Positions 25,774 through 35,637 are shown, counted from the first letter of the stretch. The stretch: DNA of 55,920 nt from Bacteroidota bacterium (GCA_005798905.1 SYIK01000015.1:1-55920), one strand, 5' to 3'. The notes: generated by a model from the sequence alone, not told the origin. Numbers and translations: made by a program.

Positions 25774-27156
25774 CCGATACATTTTATTAACCAAAGTTGA
25801 AGCTATCCCATTGTAATTATTTACTAAAAAAGAAAAAATATATTCTTTCCCGTTTTTTGCTTTGTGATAGCCACAAAATCCTTTTACACCACGGATGGTG
25901 CCACTTTTCATAGACATGTTATTATATTCCGGCAATGCATTTAAAAAAGAAGGAAACCAAGTTTTCGATTTTGCAAATTGTAATATTTCAACTTGAGCAT
26001 GCGTTGTCACTCGGTTTTGTGGCGAAAGTCCCGAGCCATCATAAATTGTAAGTTCTTCTGCAGCAACTCCATTTTGCTCCCAAAATTTTTTCAACGTTTT
26101 AATGCCGTTTTCAATTGAACCAAAATTTTCTTTATTAAAACCAATTGTTTTTAATAATGCTTCACCAAAAAGATTTACACTTTTTTTATTAAACCAATAA
26201 ATAATAGAATCAAGCGGTGGCGAAACTTCTTCATGCAACTTTATTCTATTGTCATTTTTTGAAACATTAATTATTGTAGGATGAATGGAAGATCCAAATC
26301 CTTTTTTATTTAATGAATCTGCCAATGTACTTGCAAATTGAAATGGTGCATTTGGCATTGCACCAGCTATTACAAAATTATTTTCGCCAATCGGAATCGT
26401 CCCTCGTACTTCTCTCGGAAAAATATAAATGTAAGCATTGTCGCCGCTGCCACGCGGCGCAGAAGTTAAAAGTGATTGATATGAAACGCTGTACAAATGT
26501 GGTTTGTAACTTTTTATTTCAACCGAGTCGCCAATATTTTTTCCAGACTTTAAAATTATATCAAACTGATTTTCGCGCCACATAAACGAACTCAATCCTG
26601 CTCCGTAATAATTGCCAATATCTTGCCAAGTCCAAGTATCGTTTTGAGTATTGTTTTCCCAATTGGAAATATCGAGATAAATATTTCCAACAATTTTTTT
26701 AATTCCTTTTGAATTTAATGCTTGCAAAATTCTTCCCATCACCGAATCTTCTTTAGTACTCTCCCATCGCCAACTTCCTATTGTTGGATCTCCGCTTCCA
26801 ACAATAATTAAATTACCAAAAAGTGTTCCGTTATTAATATTTCCATCGTAACTTATTTCTGTTTTATATTGAAAATCATTCTTCAACAATTCAAATGCAG
26901 TAACACTTGTAATTATTTTTTGTGTAGATGCTGGCGCAAGTCCAATTTTAGAATTTTTATCAAATACAACATTTCCCGAATTTGCATCAACAACGTACAA
27001 CGAACTGATTGCATGATTGAGTTGTTGGTCCTTTTCAAAAACTGAAAATGCGGCTTGCAATTTTTTATTGACAGATTGCGCAATTGCAATTTTATCAAAA
27101 ATTAAAAAACAAAAAAGCAGTGTAAAGCTGTTTGCGAAATAGGAGAATTTTATCAT
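25753..27156 (-). CDS. dacB: PBP4-type D-alanyl-D-alanine carboxypeptidase/endopeptidase
   Basis: 467 residues with a signal peptide (1-27). It is a class C penicillin-binding protein (peptidase S13). The nucleophile motif is STQK with Ser77 and Lys80. The second motif sits in YDGSGLSPQNRVT, and the KTG-equivalent is KSGTIRGVKGF near the C terminus. It trims or cleaves peptidoglycan cross-links in the periplasm. The large insertion between the first two motifs, typical of S13, is present (about 100-340). The gene is divergent from cinA. Confidence 0.93.
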   Translation of the reverse strand: MIKFSYFANSFTLLFCFLIFDKIAIAQSVNKKLQAAFSVFEKDQQLNHAISSLYVVDANSGNVVFDKNSKIGLAPASTQKIITSVTAFELLKNDFQYKTEISYDGNINNGTLFGNLIIVGSGDPTIGSWRWESTKEDSVMGRILQALNSKGIKKIVGNIYLDISNWENNTQNDTWTWQDIGNYYGAGLSSFMWRENQFDIILKSGKNIGDSVEIKSYKPHLYSVSYQSLLTSAPRGSGDNAYIYIFPREVRGTIPIGENNFVIAGAMPNAPFQFASTLADSLNKKGFGSSIHPTIINVSKNDNRIKLHEEVSPPLDSIIYWFNKKSVNLFGEALLKTIGFNKENFGSIENGIKTLKKFWEQNGVAAEELTIYDGSGLSPQNRVTTHAQVEILQFAKSKTWFPSFLNALPEYNNMSMKSGTIRGVKGFCGYHKAKNGKEYIFSFLVNNYNGIASTLVNKMYRVLDNLK

Positions 27157-27162
27157 TGAATA

Positions 27163-27197
27163 TTTGTTTCAACAAATTTAACCAACAACTACCTTTG
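27163..27197 (+). promoter_or_regulatory. Promoter of cinA
   Basis: TTTG (27163-27166), 23-bp spacer, TACCTTTG (27190-27197); the ATG is 7 bases further. The spacer is slightly long. The leader would be only one or two bases. Confidence 0.55.
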
Positions 27198-27203
27198 TTG
27201 CGT

Positions 27204-28454
27204 ATGAAAATTATTAAAGCCAGTATTATTACAATTGGAGATGAGTTGCTCAATGGTCAAACAATTGATACAAATAGTACTTGGATGGCGATGGAGTTGA
27301 ACAAAATTGGCGTAAGTGTTTGCCGCCGCGTAGCGGTTGGCGACAATTGGAATGACATTTGGAATGCTTTGGAACAAGAATCAAATACAGCAGAACTAAT
27401 TTTTATTACCGGCGGGCTCGGCCCAACTTCGGATGATATTACCAAACCAATTCTATTAAAATATTTTGGTGGAAAGTTGGTTGTTAATAAAAAAGCATTA
27501 GAAAATATTAAAGCAATTTTTTCAAAATTAAAACGCCCATTGATTGAAAGAAATTTACAACAAGCCGAAGTTCCTGACACTTGTACTGTTTTGCAAAATA
27601 AATTTGGCACTGCACCGGGGATGTTTTTCAAAAAAGGAAGAAAATATTATTTTTCATTACCCGGTGTGCCATTTGAAATGAAAAATATTGTGACAGAACA
27701 AATTCTTCCGCTTTTAAAAAAGAAAATAATCCTTCCTACAATTTTATATCGATCAATTTTAACAGCAGGAAGAGGTGAAAGTTTTGTAGCGGAGCTATTA
27801 ATGTCTTTTGAAAAAGAACTTCCAAAAAATATCAAATTAGCTTATTTGCCTTTTTACAGTTTATTGAAACTAAGATTGACAGCAATTGGGAAAAATAAAA
27901 AATTACTCGAGCAAGAGTTCAATATTTGTTTTGAAAAATTAAAAAAATTAGTAAAAGAGATTACAATTTCTGACCAAGAAAACAGATTGGAAGAAATAAT
28001 TGGACAGCGATTAATCAAAAAAAAGAAAACAATCGCAACTGTCGAAAGTTGTACGGGAGGCTACATTGCGCAACTTATCAGCTCGGTTCCGGGTGCATCG
28101 GCATATTACAAAGGAAGTATCGTAAGCTATGCCAATGAAACAAAAAAAAATCTATTACATATTTCTTCTCAAACATTAGAAAAAAACGGAGCAGTAAGTG
28201 AAGCAGTAGTTGTAAAAATGCTAAAATCATGCATTAAAAAAATAAAGGTTGATTACGCAGTAGCAACTTCGGGCATTATGGGACCAACTAGTGAAAGTAA
28301 TAAATTAGCTGTAGGTACGGTTTGGATTGCCGTTGGGTCAACTCAAAAAATAATTACAAAAAAATTAGAACTTCGTTTTGATAGAAGTGGAAATATTAAA
28401 GTAACCAGCCAAATTTCACTTGCACTTTTAGCCGAATTTATTTTGAAGAACTAA
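27204..28454 (+). CDS. cinA: CinA-family nicotinamide-nucleotide amidohydrolase
   Basis: 416 residues. The N-terminal MoCF-like (COG1058) domain starts MKIIKASIITIGDELLNGQTIDTN and contains FITGGLGPTSDDITKP. The C-terminal CinA amidase domain has ATVESCTGGYIAQLISSVPGAS and a final VGTVWIAVGS. The full-length enzyme hydrolyses NMN to nicotinate mononucleotide in pyridine-nucleotide salvage, and the N-domain acts on ADP-ribose-type substrates in studied relatives. The name also reflects competence/damage induction in streptococci, which need not apply here. ATG 27204 is chosen over a TTG at 27132 because the family begins there and a promoter box precedes it. Confidence 0.94.
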   Translation: MKIIKASIITIGDELLNGQTIDTNSTWMAMELNKIGVSVCRRVAVGDNWNDIWNALEQESNTAELIFITGGLGPTSDDITKPILLKYFGGKLVVNKKALENIKAIFSKLKRPLIERNLQQAEVPDTCTVLQNKFGTAPGMFFKKGRKYYFSLPGVPFEMKNIVTEQILPLLKKKIILPTILYRSILTAGRGESFVAELLMSFEKELPKNIKLAYLPFYSLLKLRLTAIGKNKKLLEQEFNICFEKLKKLVKEITISDQENRLEEIIGQRLIKKKKTIATVESCTGGYIAQLISSVPGASAYYKGSIVSYANETKKNLLHISSQTLEKNGAVSEAVVVKMLKSCIKKIKVDYAVATSGIMGPTSESNKLAVGTVWIAVGSTQKIITKKLELRFDRSGNIKVTSQISLALLAEFILKN

Positions 28455-28458
28455 ACAA

Positions 28459-28486
28459 TTGATTTAATCATAAATTTCTACCTTTG
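28459..28486 (+). promoter_or_regulatory. Promoter of the E2 gene
   Basis: TTG (28459-28461), 17-bp spacer, TACCTTTG (28479-28486); leader of about 20-25 bases. Confidence 0.6.
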
Positions 28487-28512
28487 AAAGATTAGCAACT
28501 TAAAAAAACAGT

Positions 28513-29769
28513 ATGAGTTTAGTTGATATTGTAATGCCAAAATTGGGAGAGAGCATCATGGAAGCAACCATTTTAAAATGGCATAAACAAGCCGGGGATC
28601 AAATAAAAATGGATGAAACACTTTTAGAAATTGCTACTGACAAGGTTGATAGCGAAGTCCCCTCCACGGCTGAAGGAACAATACAAGAAATATTATTTAA
28701 TGTAAATGATATTGTCCCAATTGGAAAAATAATTGCACGAATCAAAACTACAAATAGCAATTCGGTTACACCACAACCAATTACTCAAATTCAACCACCA
28801 ATAGAAAATAAAACATCAAACACAAACGGTAAATTTTATTCCCCATTGGTTTTAACTATCGCGGCGAATGAATCAGTATCGATGGTTGAACTTGAAAATA
28901 TTTTTGGTACTGGTAACGAAGGCCGTGTAACTAAAAAAGATATTTTACAATATGTAAATGATAGAGGACAAAGTAGTATTATTCCAATTCAAGAAGTTTC
29001 GATAGTTGATAACCCAGCAATAATTGCTCCTCATAGTTCACAAATCACAACTTATTCCGGCAATGTAGAAATTATAGAAATGGATCGCATGCGGAAATTG
29101 ATTGCAGATCACATGGTAAGAAGCAAGCACACAAGTCCACATGTTACAAGTTTTACCGAAGCCGATGTTTCCAATATGGTTTTATGGAGAGAGAAAGTAA
29201 AAAAAGAATTTGAAAAAAGAGAAGGTACAAAAATCACTTTTACGCCATTATTTATCGAAGCAATTGTGAAATGTATAAAAAGATTTCCATTAATGAATTG
29301 CTCCATTGATGGAGATAAAATCATTATCAAAAAAGATATTAATATTGGAATGGCTACAGCACTTCAATCGGGTAATTTGATAGTACCAGTAATTAAAAAT
29401 GCAGATCAACTTAATTTGGTTGGCTTAGCAAAGCAAGTAAATACATTGGCCGATAATGCAAGAAACGGAAAACTAAAGCCCGATGATACCAGCAACGGAA
29501 CTTTTACCATTACCAATGTTGGGACCTTTGGAAGTTTGATGGGAACACCAATTATCAATCAACCACAAGTTGCAATTCTTGCAGTTGGCGCTATTAAAAA
29601 ACGTCCGGTTGTTGTAGAAACTCCACATGGTGATAGTATTGCAATTCGGCACATGATGTATTTAAGTATGAGCTACGATCATCGTATTGTTGATGGAAGT
29701 CTTGGAGCTACTTTTTTAACGGCTGTGGCAAAAGAATTGGAAAATTTTAACGGAGAAAGAGATTTCTAA
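28513..29769 (+). CDS. 2-oxoacid dehydrogenase E2 (dihydrolipoyl acyltransferase)
   Basis: 418 residues. One lipoyl domain (1-78) carries the lipoylation Lys44 in EIATDKVDSEVPS. A Pro/Gln/Asn-rich linker follows. The E3-binding domain covers about 107-148 (YSPLVLTIAANESVS ... GRVTKKDILQYV). The catalytic acyltransferase domain (about 180-418) has the active site SYDHRIVDG with His390 and Asp394. The DKVDSEVPS lipoyl motif is the type common in branched-chain or hybrid complexes, so substrate specificity (pyruvate, 2-oxoglutarate or branched-chain) is left open. No E1 is nearby; an E3 (lpd) is in the window. The stop overlaps the convergent phosphatase stop by 4 bases. Confidence 0.93.
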   Translation: MSLVDIVMPKLGESIMEATILKWHKQAGDQIKMDETLLEIATDKVDSEVPSTAEGTIQEILFNVNDIVPIGKIIARIKTTNSNSVTPQPITQIQPPIENKTSNTNGKFYSPLVLTIAANESVSMVELENIFGTGNEGRVTKKDILQYVNDRGQSSIIPIQEVSIVDNPAIIAPHSSQITTYSGNVEIIEMDRMRKLIADHMVRSKHTSPHVTSFTEADVSNMVLWREKVKKEFEKREGTKITFTPLFIEAIVKCIKRFPLMNCSIDGDKIIIKKDINIGMATALQSGNLIVPVIKNADQLNLVGLAKQVNTLADNARNGKLKPDDTSNGTFTITNVGTFGSLMGTPIINQPQVAILAVGAIKKRPVVVETPHGDSIAIRHMMYLSMSYDHRIVDGSLGATFLTAVAKELENFNGERDF

Positions 29770-30266
29770 TTCGTTAACAGACCATATTTTTTATTTTCAA
29801 TTCTCATTATCTTCCCTTTTCTTTTTATTATTTCATAAAGGTTGTCGTATTCATGATCTTGTAAATTGGTTGGAATTATTATTCCGCCACAAAGTAAATT
29901 AATAATGTCATCGTAGGTATTAGAATGTCCAACTACTAATACATTCCCTTTGCAAGTATTTATTTTTTTCAAGAAAATAGAATCCGGTTTGGCTTCGTAA
30001 AGAATGATTGGTATTGCTCGCTTTTTTGCAAGTGGTGCTGCCGTTGATTTTGTACGAGTTGTATTGGTTGAAAAAATATTTTTAATTCGCTTTTTCTTCA
30101 GAACAATTGCCAATTCCTCTGCTCGGTTTTTCCCTTCTGTACTTAATTCAACATCAGCACTCATTCCTACTTCCTGCTTCACTTTTTCTGCATGACGAAC
30201 AACATAAATTTTTTGTGAACAAGAAAAAAATGTAACCGTGCTTGCAACTAATAAATATTTTCTCAT
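29766..30266 (-). CDS. Histidine phosphatase superfamily (SixA/PGM-like) lipoprotein
   Basis: 166 residues. The N terminus is a short signal ending FFSC, suggesting lipidation at Cys16. The catalytic phospho-histidine motif is VRHAEK with Arg24 and His25. The second His is in VLVVGHSNTYDDII. The small core without a large insertion resembles SixA. Most SixA proteins are cytoplasmic, so the export signal is notable; the substrate is unknown. It overlaps the E2 gene tail to tail by 4 bases and lies 6 bases downstream of the S9 peptidase, probably in the same transcript. Confidence 0.87.
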   Translation of the reverse strand: MRKYLLVASTVTFFSCSQKIYVVRHAEKVKQEVGMSADVELSTEGKNRAEELAIVLKKKRIKNIFSTNTTRTKSTAAPLAKKRAIPIILYEAKPDSIFLKKINTCKGNVLVVGHSNTYDDIINLLCGGIIIPTNLQDHEYDNLYEIIKRKGKIMRIENKKYGLLTN

Positions 30267-30272
30267 AAAGAT

Positions 30273-33062
30273 TTAATCAATTAATTCTAACCCCCAATCT
30301 TTTCCTTTTTTTACAGCAGGCAATCCATTGATTAACCATTGCGATGGTTTTTCATTTTTCAACATCCAATCAAAAAATTGTTGCTCGCGAATGGAAATAT
30401 CTTTTCTGTTTTTCCGCTCCACCAAATTATGTGCTTCACCATTATAATTTAGTAACCACACTTTTTTATTTAATCTTTTCATGGCAGTAAAAAGTTCAAT
30501 TCCTTGATACCAAGGAACTGCACCATCCGCATCATTTGACATTATTACCAACGGAGTTTTTATTTTTGGTACGTGAAACAATGGCGAACTTTCGATATAC
30601 AAATTTGGTTTTTCCCATAATGTTGCACCAATTCGCGATTGTGATTTTTCGTATTGAAACTGGCGATTCATCCCACTTTCCCATCTGATACCTCCGTAAG
30701 CACTTGTCATATTTGCAACAGGTGCACCAGCCCATGCAGCTTTATATAAATTTGTCATCGTTATTACTTGCGCCACTTGAATGCCACCCCAACTTTGTCC
30801 TTGCAATCCCATTTTTGTACTATCTATAAATCCTTTTTTCACCAATGCTCTAGTTCCGCTTACAATGTGATTAAACGCATCTCGTGCCGGATGTCCAGTT
30901 CCGTAATGAATATTGGGAGCAAGAACTACATACCCTCTACTTACAAAAAAAGAAATATTCAAACGGCTTGGAGTTGGCGCCGGTGCTAAATATTGATGAA
31001 GCCCATCACTAAGTGTTTCGTAGAAATAACAAATCATCGGATATTTTTTCTTTGGATTAAAATCTTCAGGTTTGTAAACAATCCCTTCAACTTCTTTCCC
31101 ATTATATGCTTTCCACTTAAACAATTCTGCTGTCCCCCAATTGTATTCGTTTTGTTGTGAATTGATTGATGAAAGTTTTGTTTCTTCAAAAAGCAACTCA
31201 TTATTTACTTCATTTACAAAATTGATAGCAAATAGATTTGGCGATTGCTTGTAATTTTCTTTCGTCAATAACAACCCATTATTGAATTTTTTGTTTGGGG
31301 CTGCAATTTGACCAATTGAAAATTTATTTTCTTTGTTCAAAGAAATCGTTTTGATATTATTTGTTGATTGAGTAAGATTAAGAATCGACAAATCAGTTGT
31401 TTTCGTTTTTGTATTGAATGTTCGCAGTAATAGATTATCAGCATTTGTAAAATATCTTTTCTCATTATCCAATTGCTGATAACGATAAACCAACTTTTCT
31501 TTTCTTCCTTTTGCATTTGTTGTATTTACAGATTTTGATTTACCAACAAGGTCAATTTTCCAGATATCATATTTATCATAAACATAAACAGCACTATCAT
31601 TTTGTTGCCATCCCATTATTCCATGAGGTGTTGGATAGTCGGGCATATCAAACTCTTCGTCCCAAATAGCAACAGTTATTCCTTTCGAAATATTTTTTAT
31701 TGAATCAGCTTTCCATGTAAAATAATTTTTTACAACTCGATCGTACCACAAAATAGTATTACCCGTTGGTGACGGAAATACCTGACCATTCAAATCTTTT
31801 TTTATCAACTTTGTCGAGCCATTGTTCAAATAAACTGCATAAATATTTTTTTTCGTGTTACCAACCCACTGGCTTTCTATCCTATTTCCAACGTCGGAAA
31901 TTCCAATAAAAATATCACCGTCTCCTTCATTTGTTTGAATAATTTGTGGCAATTGCAAAGAACCTAATTGATGCATATTGTTTTTTTCAAAATCAAATAC
32001 AGCAAGATAATTTCGTCTTAGTTCGTTGTTCAATTGATTCAATTGCTGCGGTTGCAAATAATCGTCGTTATAATGCCAGATATCTAGTTTTACCAAATCC
32101 ATTTCAATCAATGTGGTATCTTTTGGAATTGGAATTGGTGCAGTTCCAAAAAACAATCGATTGCCTTTTTTGCTAAAATTCAAAATTCCATTTTCACTCA
32201 CATTCATTCCAAGTTTCATACCAACAGAATTTTTATCGACTAAAACGACGGCACTGTCCATCCCTTCTTTATAATACCACAATTTGTAAAATTTTTGCAA
32301 TGCTTTTTGTGCTGCATCTCTTTCCGCTACAAATGCGAGCTGTTCACCTTCTTCGTCAAAAACAAAATTTCGAAAATCATTCCCATTTCTGCTAATTGTG
32401 TCTGTAACCCCATCGTACAAATCGTGCAACAACACAAAAGATTGGCTTAAAGAATCTTTCGTGTTTTTTGCAGTTTCCATCAAAAGTTTATTTCCTTTTT
32501 TATCGAAATAGTATTCCGAAACCAAACTGAATATTTTCTCATCATCGTTTACCAAATTTTTAAGAACCAAATTGGAACCATCACTACTAATTTTTGAATC
32601 AACCGATTTTTCTGTCAAATAAGCAACCCAACCATCAGCTTTCATAGGTAACTTATACGATTTTGTTTTGCTGATTTTTATAATTTCATCTGTTCCTAAT
32701 TTCAAAATTCCCAACGAATCTTTTGGAAAATCTTCCTGTTTTTTATTTTTAATTTTTGCATCGCGCAACTCTTTATAAAATGGTTTGATTTTAAAAACCA
32801 CATAGCTATCATCATCAGAAATTGTTGCATTGTAACCTCTTCCAATTTCTAATTTGTAACTATTATCCGATTTTTGAATAACCAAAGTTGTATCCCCTTC
32901 CTGCGGACAAATAGTGTACACCACCCATTTGCCATTTTTGCTAATTGTTCTTTCACCAATATTTTGCCATGCATCATAAACGGAATGATCCAATGGTTTT
33001 TTTTGAGAAAATGCAATCACATTTACAAAAAACAAAATAATAATAAACAGTAGTTTTTTCAT
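30273..33062 (-). CDS. S9 family (prolyl-oligopeptidase-like) serine peptidase, exported
   Basis: 929 residues with a signal peptide (1-19, AFSQ). An N-terminal propeller-like region (about 25-640) precedes an alpha/beta-hydrolase domain. The catalytic triad can be placed as Ser757 in GQSWGG, Asp846 in NDADGAVPW and His878 in GEAHNL. Conserved pre-catalytic phrases are KYPMICYFYETLSDG and RGYVVLAPNIHYGTGHPARDA. It likely degrades peptides in the periplasm. A homologue of this size is common in Bacteroidota. It is followed closely by the histidine phosphatase gene. Confidence 0.92.
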   Translation of the reverse strand: MKKLLFIIILFFVNVIAFSQKKPLDHSVYDAWQNIGERTISKNGKWVVYTICPQEGDTTLVIQKSDNSYKLEIGRGYNATISDDDSYVVFKIKPFYKELRDAKIKNKKQEDFPKDSLGILKLGTDEIIKISKTKSYKLPMKADGWVAYLTEKSVDSKISSDGSNLVLKNLVNDDEKIFSLVSEYYFDKKGNKLLMETAKNTKDSLSQSFVLLHDLYDGVTDTISRNGNDFRNFVFDEEGEQLAFVAERDAAQKALQKFYKLWYYKEGMDSAVVLVDKNSVGMKLGMNVSENGILNFSKKGNRLFFGTAPIPIPKDTTLIEMDLVKLDIWHYNDDYLQPQQLNQLNNELRRNYLAVFDFEKNNMHQLGSLQLPQIIQTNEGDGDIFIGISDVGNRIESQWVGNTKKNIYAVYLNNGSTKLIKKDLNGQVFPSPTGNTILWYDRVVKNYFTWKADSIKNISKGITVAIWDEEFDMPDYPTPHGIMGWQQNDSAVYVYDKYDIWKIDLVGKSKSVNTTNAKGRKEKLVYRYQQLDNEKRYFTNADNLLLRTFNTKTKTTDLSILNLTQSTNNIKTISLNKENKFSIGQIAAPNKKFNNGLLLTKENYKQSPNLFAINFVNEVNNELLFEETKLSSINSQQNEYNWGTAELFKWKAYNGKEVEGIVYKPEDFNPKKKYPMICYFYETLSDGLHQYLAPAPTPSRLNISFFVSRGYVVLAPNIHYGTGHPARDAFNHIVSGTRALVKKGFIDSTKMGLQGQSWGGIQVAQVITMTNLYKAAWAGAPVANMTSAYGGIRWESGMNRQFQYEKSQSRIGATLWEKPNLYIESSPLFHVPKIKTPLVIMSNDADGAVPWYQGIELFTAMKRLNKKVWLLNYNGEAHNLVERKNRKDISIREQQFFDWMLKNEKPSQWLINGLPAVKKGKDWGLELID

Positions 33063-33119
33063 GGTTCAATTGTTTGAATATTTTAAAGATAAGCGGAAAA
33101 CAGAAAATTCATTTCAGCA

Positions 33120-34019
33120 TTACACGAGTGGTATCTCTTTTTGAATTTCATTTTTTCTTTGTCGATAAATCATAAAAAAATGAATAACCAACGAAGCAGT
33201 AATTAAAGCAAGACCAACAAAGAATGACCAACCAAAATTTTTATTTTCACCAAAAACAAGAAACGCAAGCAGTATTCCATAAACCGGTTCTAGGTTGTAC
33301 GTTAAATTAACGGTAAATGCACTTAGTTTTTTAAGTGAATTCGTTGATAATTGAAATGCCCAAACAGAACAAACCCAAGAAAGTACAAACAACCACAACC
33401 AATCATTTTTTCCAGGAATGAAACTCTGTACCGGAAACACGTATAAATAAAATGGAAGTAATAGAGTAATAAAAATAAATCCGCCTGTTTGTTGATATGT
33501 GAGCAAGGTTGCTGCATTTATTCTTACTACAAGTTTTCCCGTAAAAATTACCATAATTGCTAATAGCAATGCAGATAAAACGCCAAGTATTATTCCGGTT
33601 TTGAATTGCGGATCGAAATGAAAAATTATATAAATACCTACAATCACGAGCAACCCTAAAACAACTTCTGAAAATTTTATTCGAACTCGCAAGATGATTG
33701 GTTCTAACAAAGAAGTGAAAAATCCTACAGATGAAAAACAAACTAACGCAACAGATACATTTGAATATTTAATTGACCCATAAAAACTAAGCCAATGCAA
33801 TGCTGCAATGCATCCTACACCAAAAAGTTTTAAAAAATCTTGACGATTTATTCGCTGCAATTTTTTTGAAAGTGAAAAAAGTATCCACATCGTTACAGAG
33901 GTGATGAGTAATCGATACCAAACTAATAAGCCTTCATTCAATGTAATTAATTTACCAAGTATTCCTGTAAATCCAGCAAGGAATACTGCAATATGCAATT
34001 GAAAAAATTCTTTTTTCAT
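33120..34019 (-). CDS. EamA/DMT family transporter
   Basis: 299 residues with about ten hydrophobic helices arranged as two EamA repeats of five. The first repeat begins FFQLHIAVFLAGFTGILGKLI. The second ends with NLTYNLEPVYGILLAFLVFGEN, the usual DMT signature, and WSFFVGLALITASLVIH. It is an inner-membrane metabolite exporter or importer; the substrate cannot be predicted. ATG 34019 is used instead of a TTG three codons upstream. It lies 31 bases downstream of the glycosyltransferase gene and likely shares its transcript. Confidence 0.9.
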   Translation of the reverse strand: MKKEFFQLHIAVFLAGFTGILGKLITLNEGLLVWYRLLITSVTMWILFSLSKKLQRINRQDFLKLFGVGCIAALHWLSFYGSIKYSNVSVALVCFSSVGFFTSLLEPIILRVRIKFSEVVLGLLVIVGIYIIFHFDPQFKTGIILGVLSALLLAIMVIFTGKLVVRINAATLLTYQQTGGFIFITLLLPFYLYVFPVQSFIPGKNDWLWLFVLSWVCSVWAFQLSTNSLKKLSAFTVNLTYNLEPVYGILLAFLVFGENKNFGWSFFVGLALITASLVIHFFMIYRQRKNEIQKEIPLV

Positions 34020-34050
34020 TGCACACAAAATAAGTAAAAAATTGCAGGAA

Positions 34051-34821
34051 TTAGTTTGAAGTTGATTGCACTGATGAACTCGAATTCTTTACTTCATGCG
34101 GATGTTTTTTCAATAGGCTGTCTAATTTCAATTTCAAGACACCTAAAACACCTTCTTTAATAATACTTCTATTCATTTTTGAACTTCCACAAAAACGATC
34201 TTTAAATATTATTGGAACTTCTTTTATTTTAAACCCAAGTTTCCAGGCTCTAAATTTCATTTCTATTTGGAAAGCATAACCAACAAATTTTAAACTATCA
34301 AAATTGATAGCTTGCAACACTTCTTTTTTATAACAAACAAATCCTGCAGTAGAATCATTCACAGGCATTCTTGTAATTAATTTTGTATAAATAGATGCAC
34401 CTCTCGATAGCAAATGTCTGTCCCATGGCCAGTTTAACACAGCTCCTCCTTTTACATATCGTGAACCAATTGCTACAGCTGCTCCATTGTTTTTACACGC
34501 ATCGTATAATTTTATCAAATCATTTGGGTTGTGCGAAAAATCTGCATCCATTTCAAAAATATATTCATAACCATTTGCCAACGCCCATTTAAAACCATGA
34601 ATGTATGCTGTACCTAAACCTGCCTTCCCTTTTCTTTCTTCTAAAAAAAGTTGGTTAGGATATTTTTGTTGTAGGTTTTTAACTAAAGTTGCAGTTCCGT
34701 CCGGTGAAGAATCGTCCACAACTAATACATCAAAATTTTGATTGAGTTGAAAGATTGCTTCCAGAATATTTACAATATTCTCTTTCTCATTAAAAGTTGG
34801 TATGATAGTTAATTTTTCCAA
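34051..34821 (-). CDS. Polyprenol-phosphate mannosyltransferase-like GT2
   Basis: 256 residues. It is a soluble family 2 glycosyltransferase of the Dpm1 class. The nucleotide-sugar site has TIIPTFNEKENI, VLVVDDSSPDGTA and the metal-binding DAD in FEMDADFSHNP. Further Dpm1-like blocks are GLGTAYIHGFKWAL, GSRYVKGGAVLNWPW and RHLLSRGASIYTKLI. It would load mannose (or another hexose) onto a polyprenyl phosphate for surface glycan or protein glycosylation. No C-terminal membrane domain is present. No in-frame ATG exists near the family start; TTG at 34819-34821 fits best. The exonuclease gene precedes it by 25 bases. Confidence 0.9.
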   Translation of the reverse strand: MEKLTIIPTFNEKENIVNILEAIFQLNQNFDVLVVDDSSPDGTATLVKNLQQKYPNQLFLEERKGKAGLGTAYIHGFKWALANGYEYIFEMDADFSHNPNDLIKLYDACKNNGAAVAIGSRYVKGGAVLNWPWDRHLLSRGASIYTKLITRMPVNDSTAGFVCYKKEVLQAINFDSLKFVGYAFQIEMKFRAWKLGFKIKEVPIIFKDRFCGSSKMNRSIIKEGVLGVLKLKLDSLLKKHPHEVKNSSSSVQSTSN

Positions 34822-34846
34822 AATGTAATTACAATACTTATTGGAA

Positions 34847-35614
34847 TTAGTTTGTTTTCAGTTTAGACAAAGTATAAATTTCGCGCAACTTATTTTTTGT
34901 GTGCAAAGGAAAATCGCCACGCATCATCCAATCGTAGTACTGTGGCTCCGATTGCAACACTTCTGCCACGGGTCTTCCTTTGAATTTTCCAAAGTTGAAT
35001 ACTTCCACCCCTTTTTCCATTACAAATCTTCTTGCAAAATCTACAATCACTTCTTCGCCAACAAATTTCAAAATTGATTCAACCGAATTTCCCAATTCAG
35101 GATAATGTTGCAATTGCGCATCCAATATTTCGTGTGTTGCTTTTGCATCCACTTCTGCACTGTGCGCACCTTCCAATGTTTTTTTACAATAAAATTTATA
35201 GGCAGCACCCAATGTGCGCTGTTCCATTTTATGAAAAATATTTTGCACATCCACCATTCTCCTTCCTTTCATATCAAATTCAACATCGACACGCAAAAAC
35301 TCTTCAATTAATAAAGGCACATCAAAACGATTGCTGTTGTACCCAGCAAAATCGCAACCATCCAAAACTTGTTTTAATTCGTGTGCGGCTTGTCGAAATG
35401 TTGGCGCATCTTTTACCATTTCATTCGTAATGCCATGAATGTCACTTGCTCCTTTTGGAATGGGCATTTCGGGATTAATTAATTTTCGTTTTACACTTTT
35501 ATTTCCATCGGGTAAAATTTTTACGATTGCAATTTCTACAATTCTATCTGTACCCAAATTAATACCCGTTGTTTCTAAATCAATAAAAGCTAAAGGTTTC
35601 GTAAGTTGTATCAT
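34847..35614 (-). CDS. DEDDh 3'-5' exonuclease (DnaQ/ExoX-like)
   Basis: 255 residues. Exo I is AFIDLETTG with Asp12 and Glu14. Exo II lies in GYNSNRFDVPLLIEEF. Exo III is HSAEVDAKAT, giving the DEDDh His and last Asp. After the ~170-residue nuclease domain, a C-terminal module contains FNFGKFKGRPVAEVLQSEPQYYDWMMRGDF, as seen in ExoX-type or RNase T-like proteins rather than the Pol III epsilon subunit. It is probably a DNA repair or processing exonuclease. It is the first gene of a run with the glycosyltransferase, EamA and S9 genes. Confidence 0.92.
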   Translation of the reverse strand: MIQLTKPLAFIDLETTGINLGTDRIVEIAIVKILPDGNKSVKRKLINPEMPIPKGASDIHGITNEMVKDAPTFRQAAHELKQVLDGCDFAGYNSNRFDVPLLIEEFLRVDVEFDMKGRRMVDVQNIFHKMEQRTLGAAYKFYCKKTLEGAHSAEVDAKATHEILDAQLQHYPELGNSVESILKFVGEEVIVDFARRFVMEKGVEVFNFGKFKGRPVAEVLQSEPQYYDWMMRGDFPLHTKNKLREIYTLSKLKTN

Positions 35615-35637
35615 CTGATGGTTAAATTTATAGCTGC

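Noticed and set aside
27132-27203. Longer cinA start (TTG at 27132).
   Set aside because: The family begins at MKIIKASIITIGDE (27204) and a promoter lies between the two positions.
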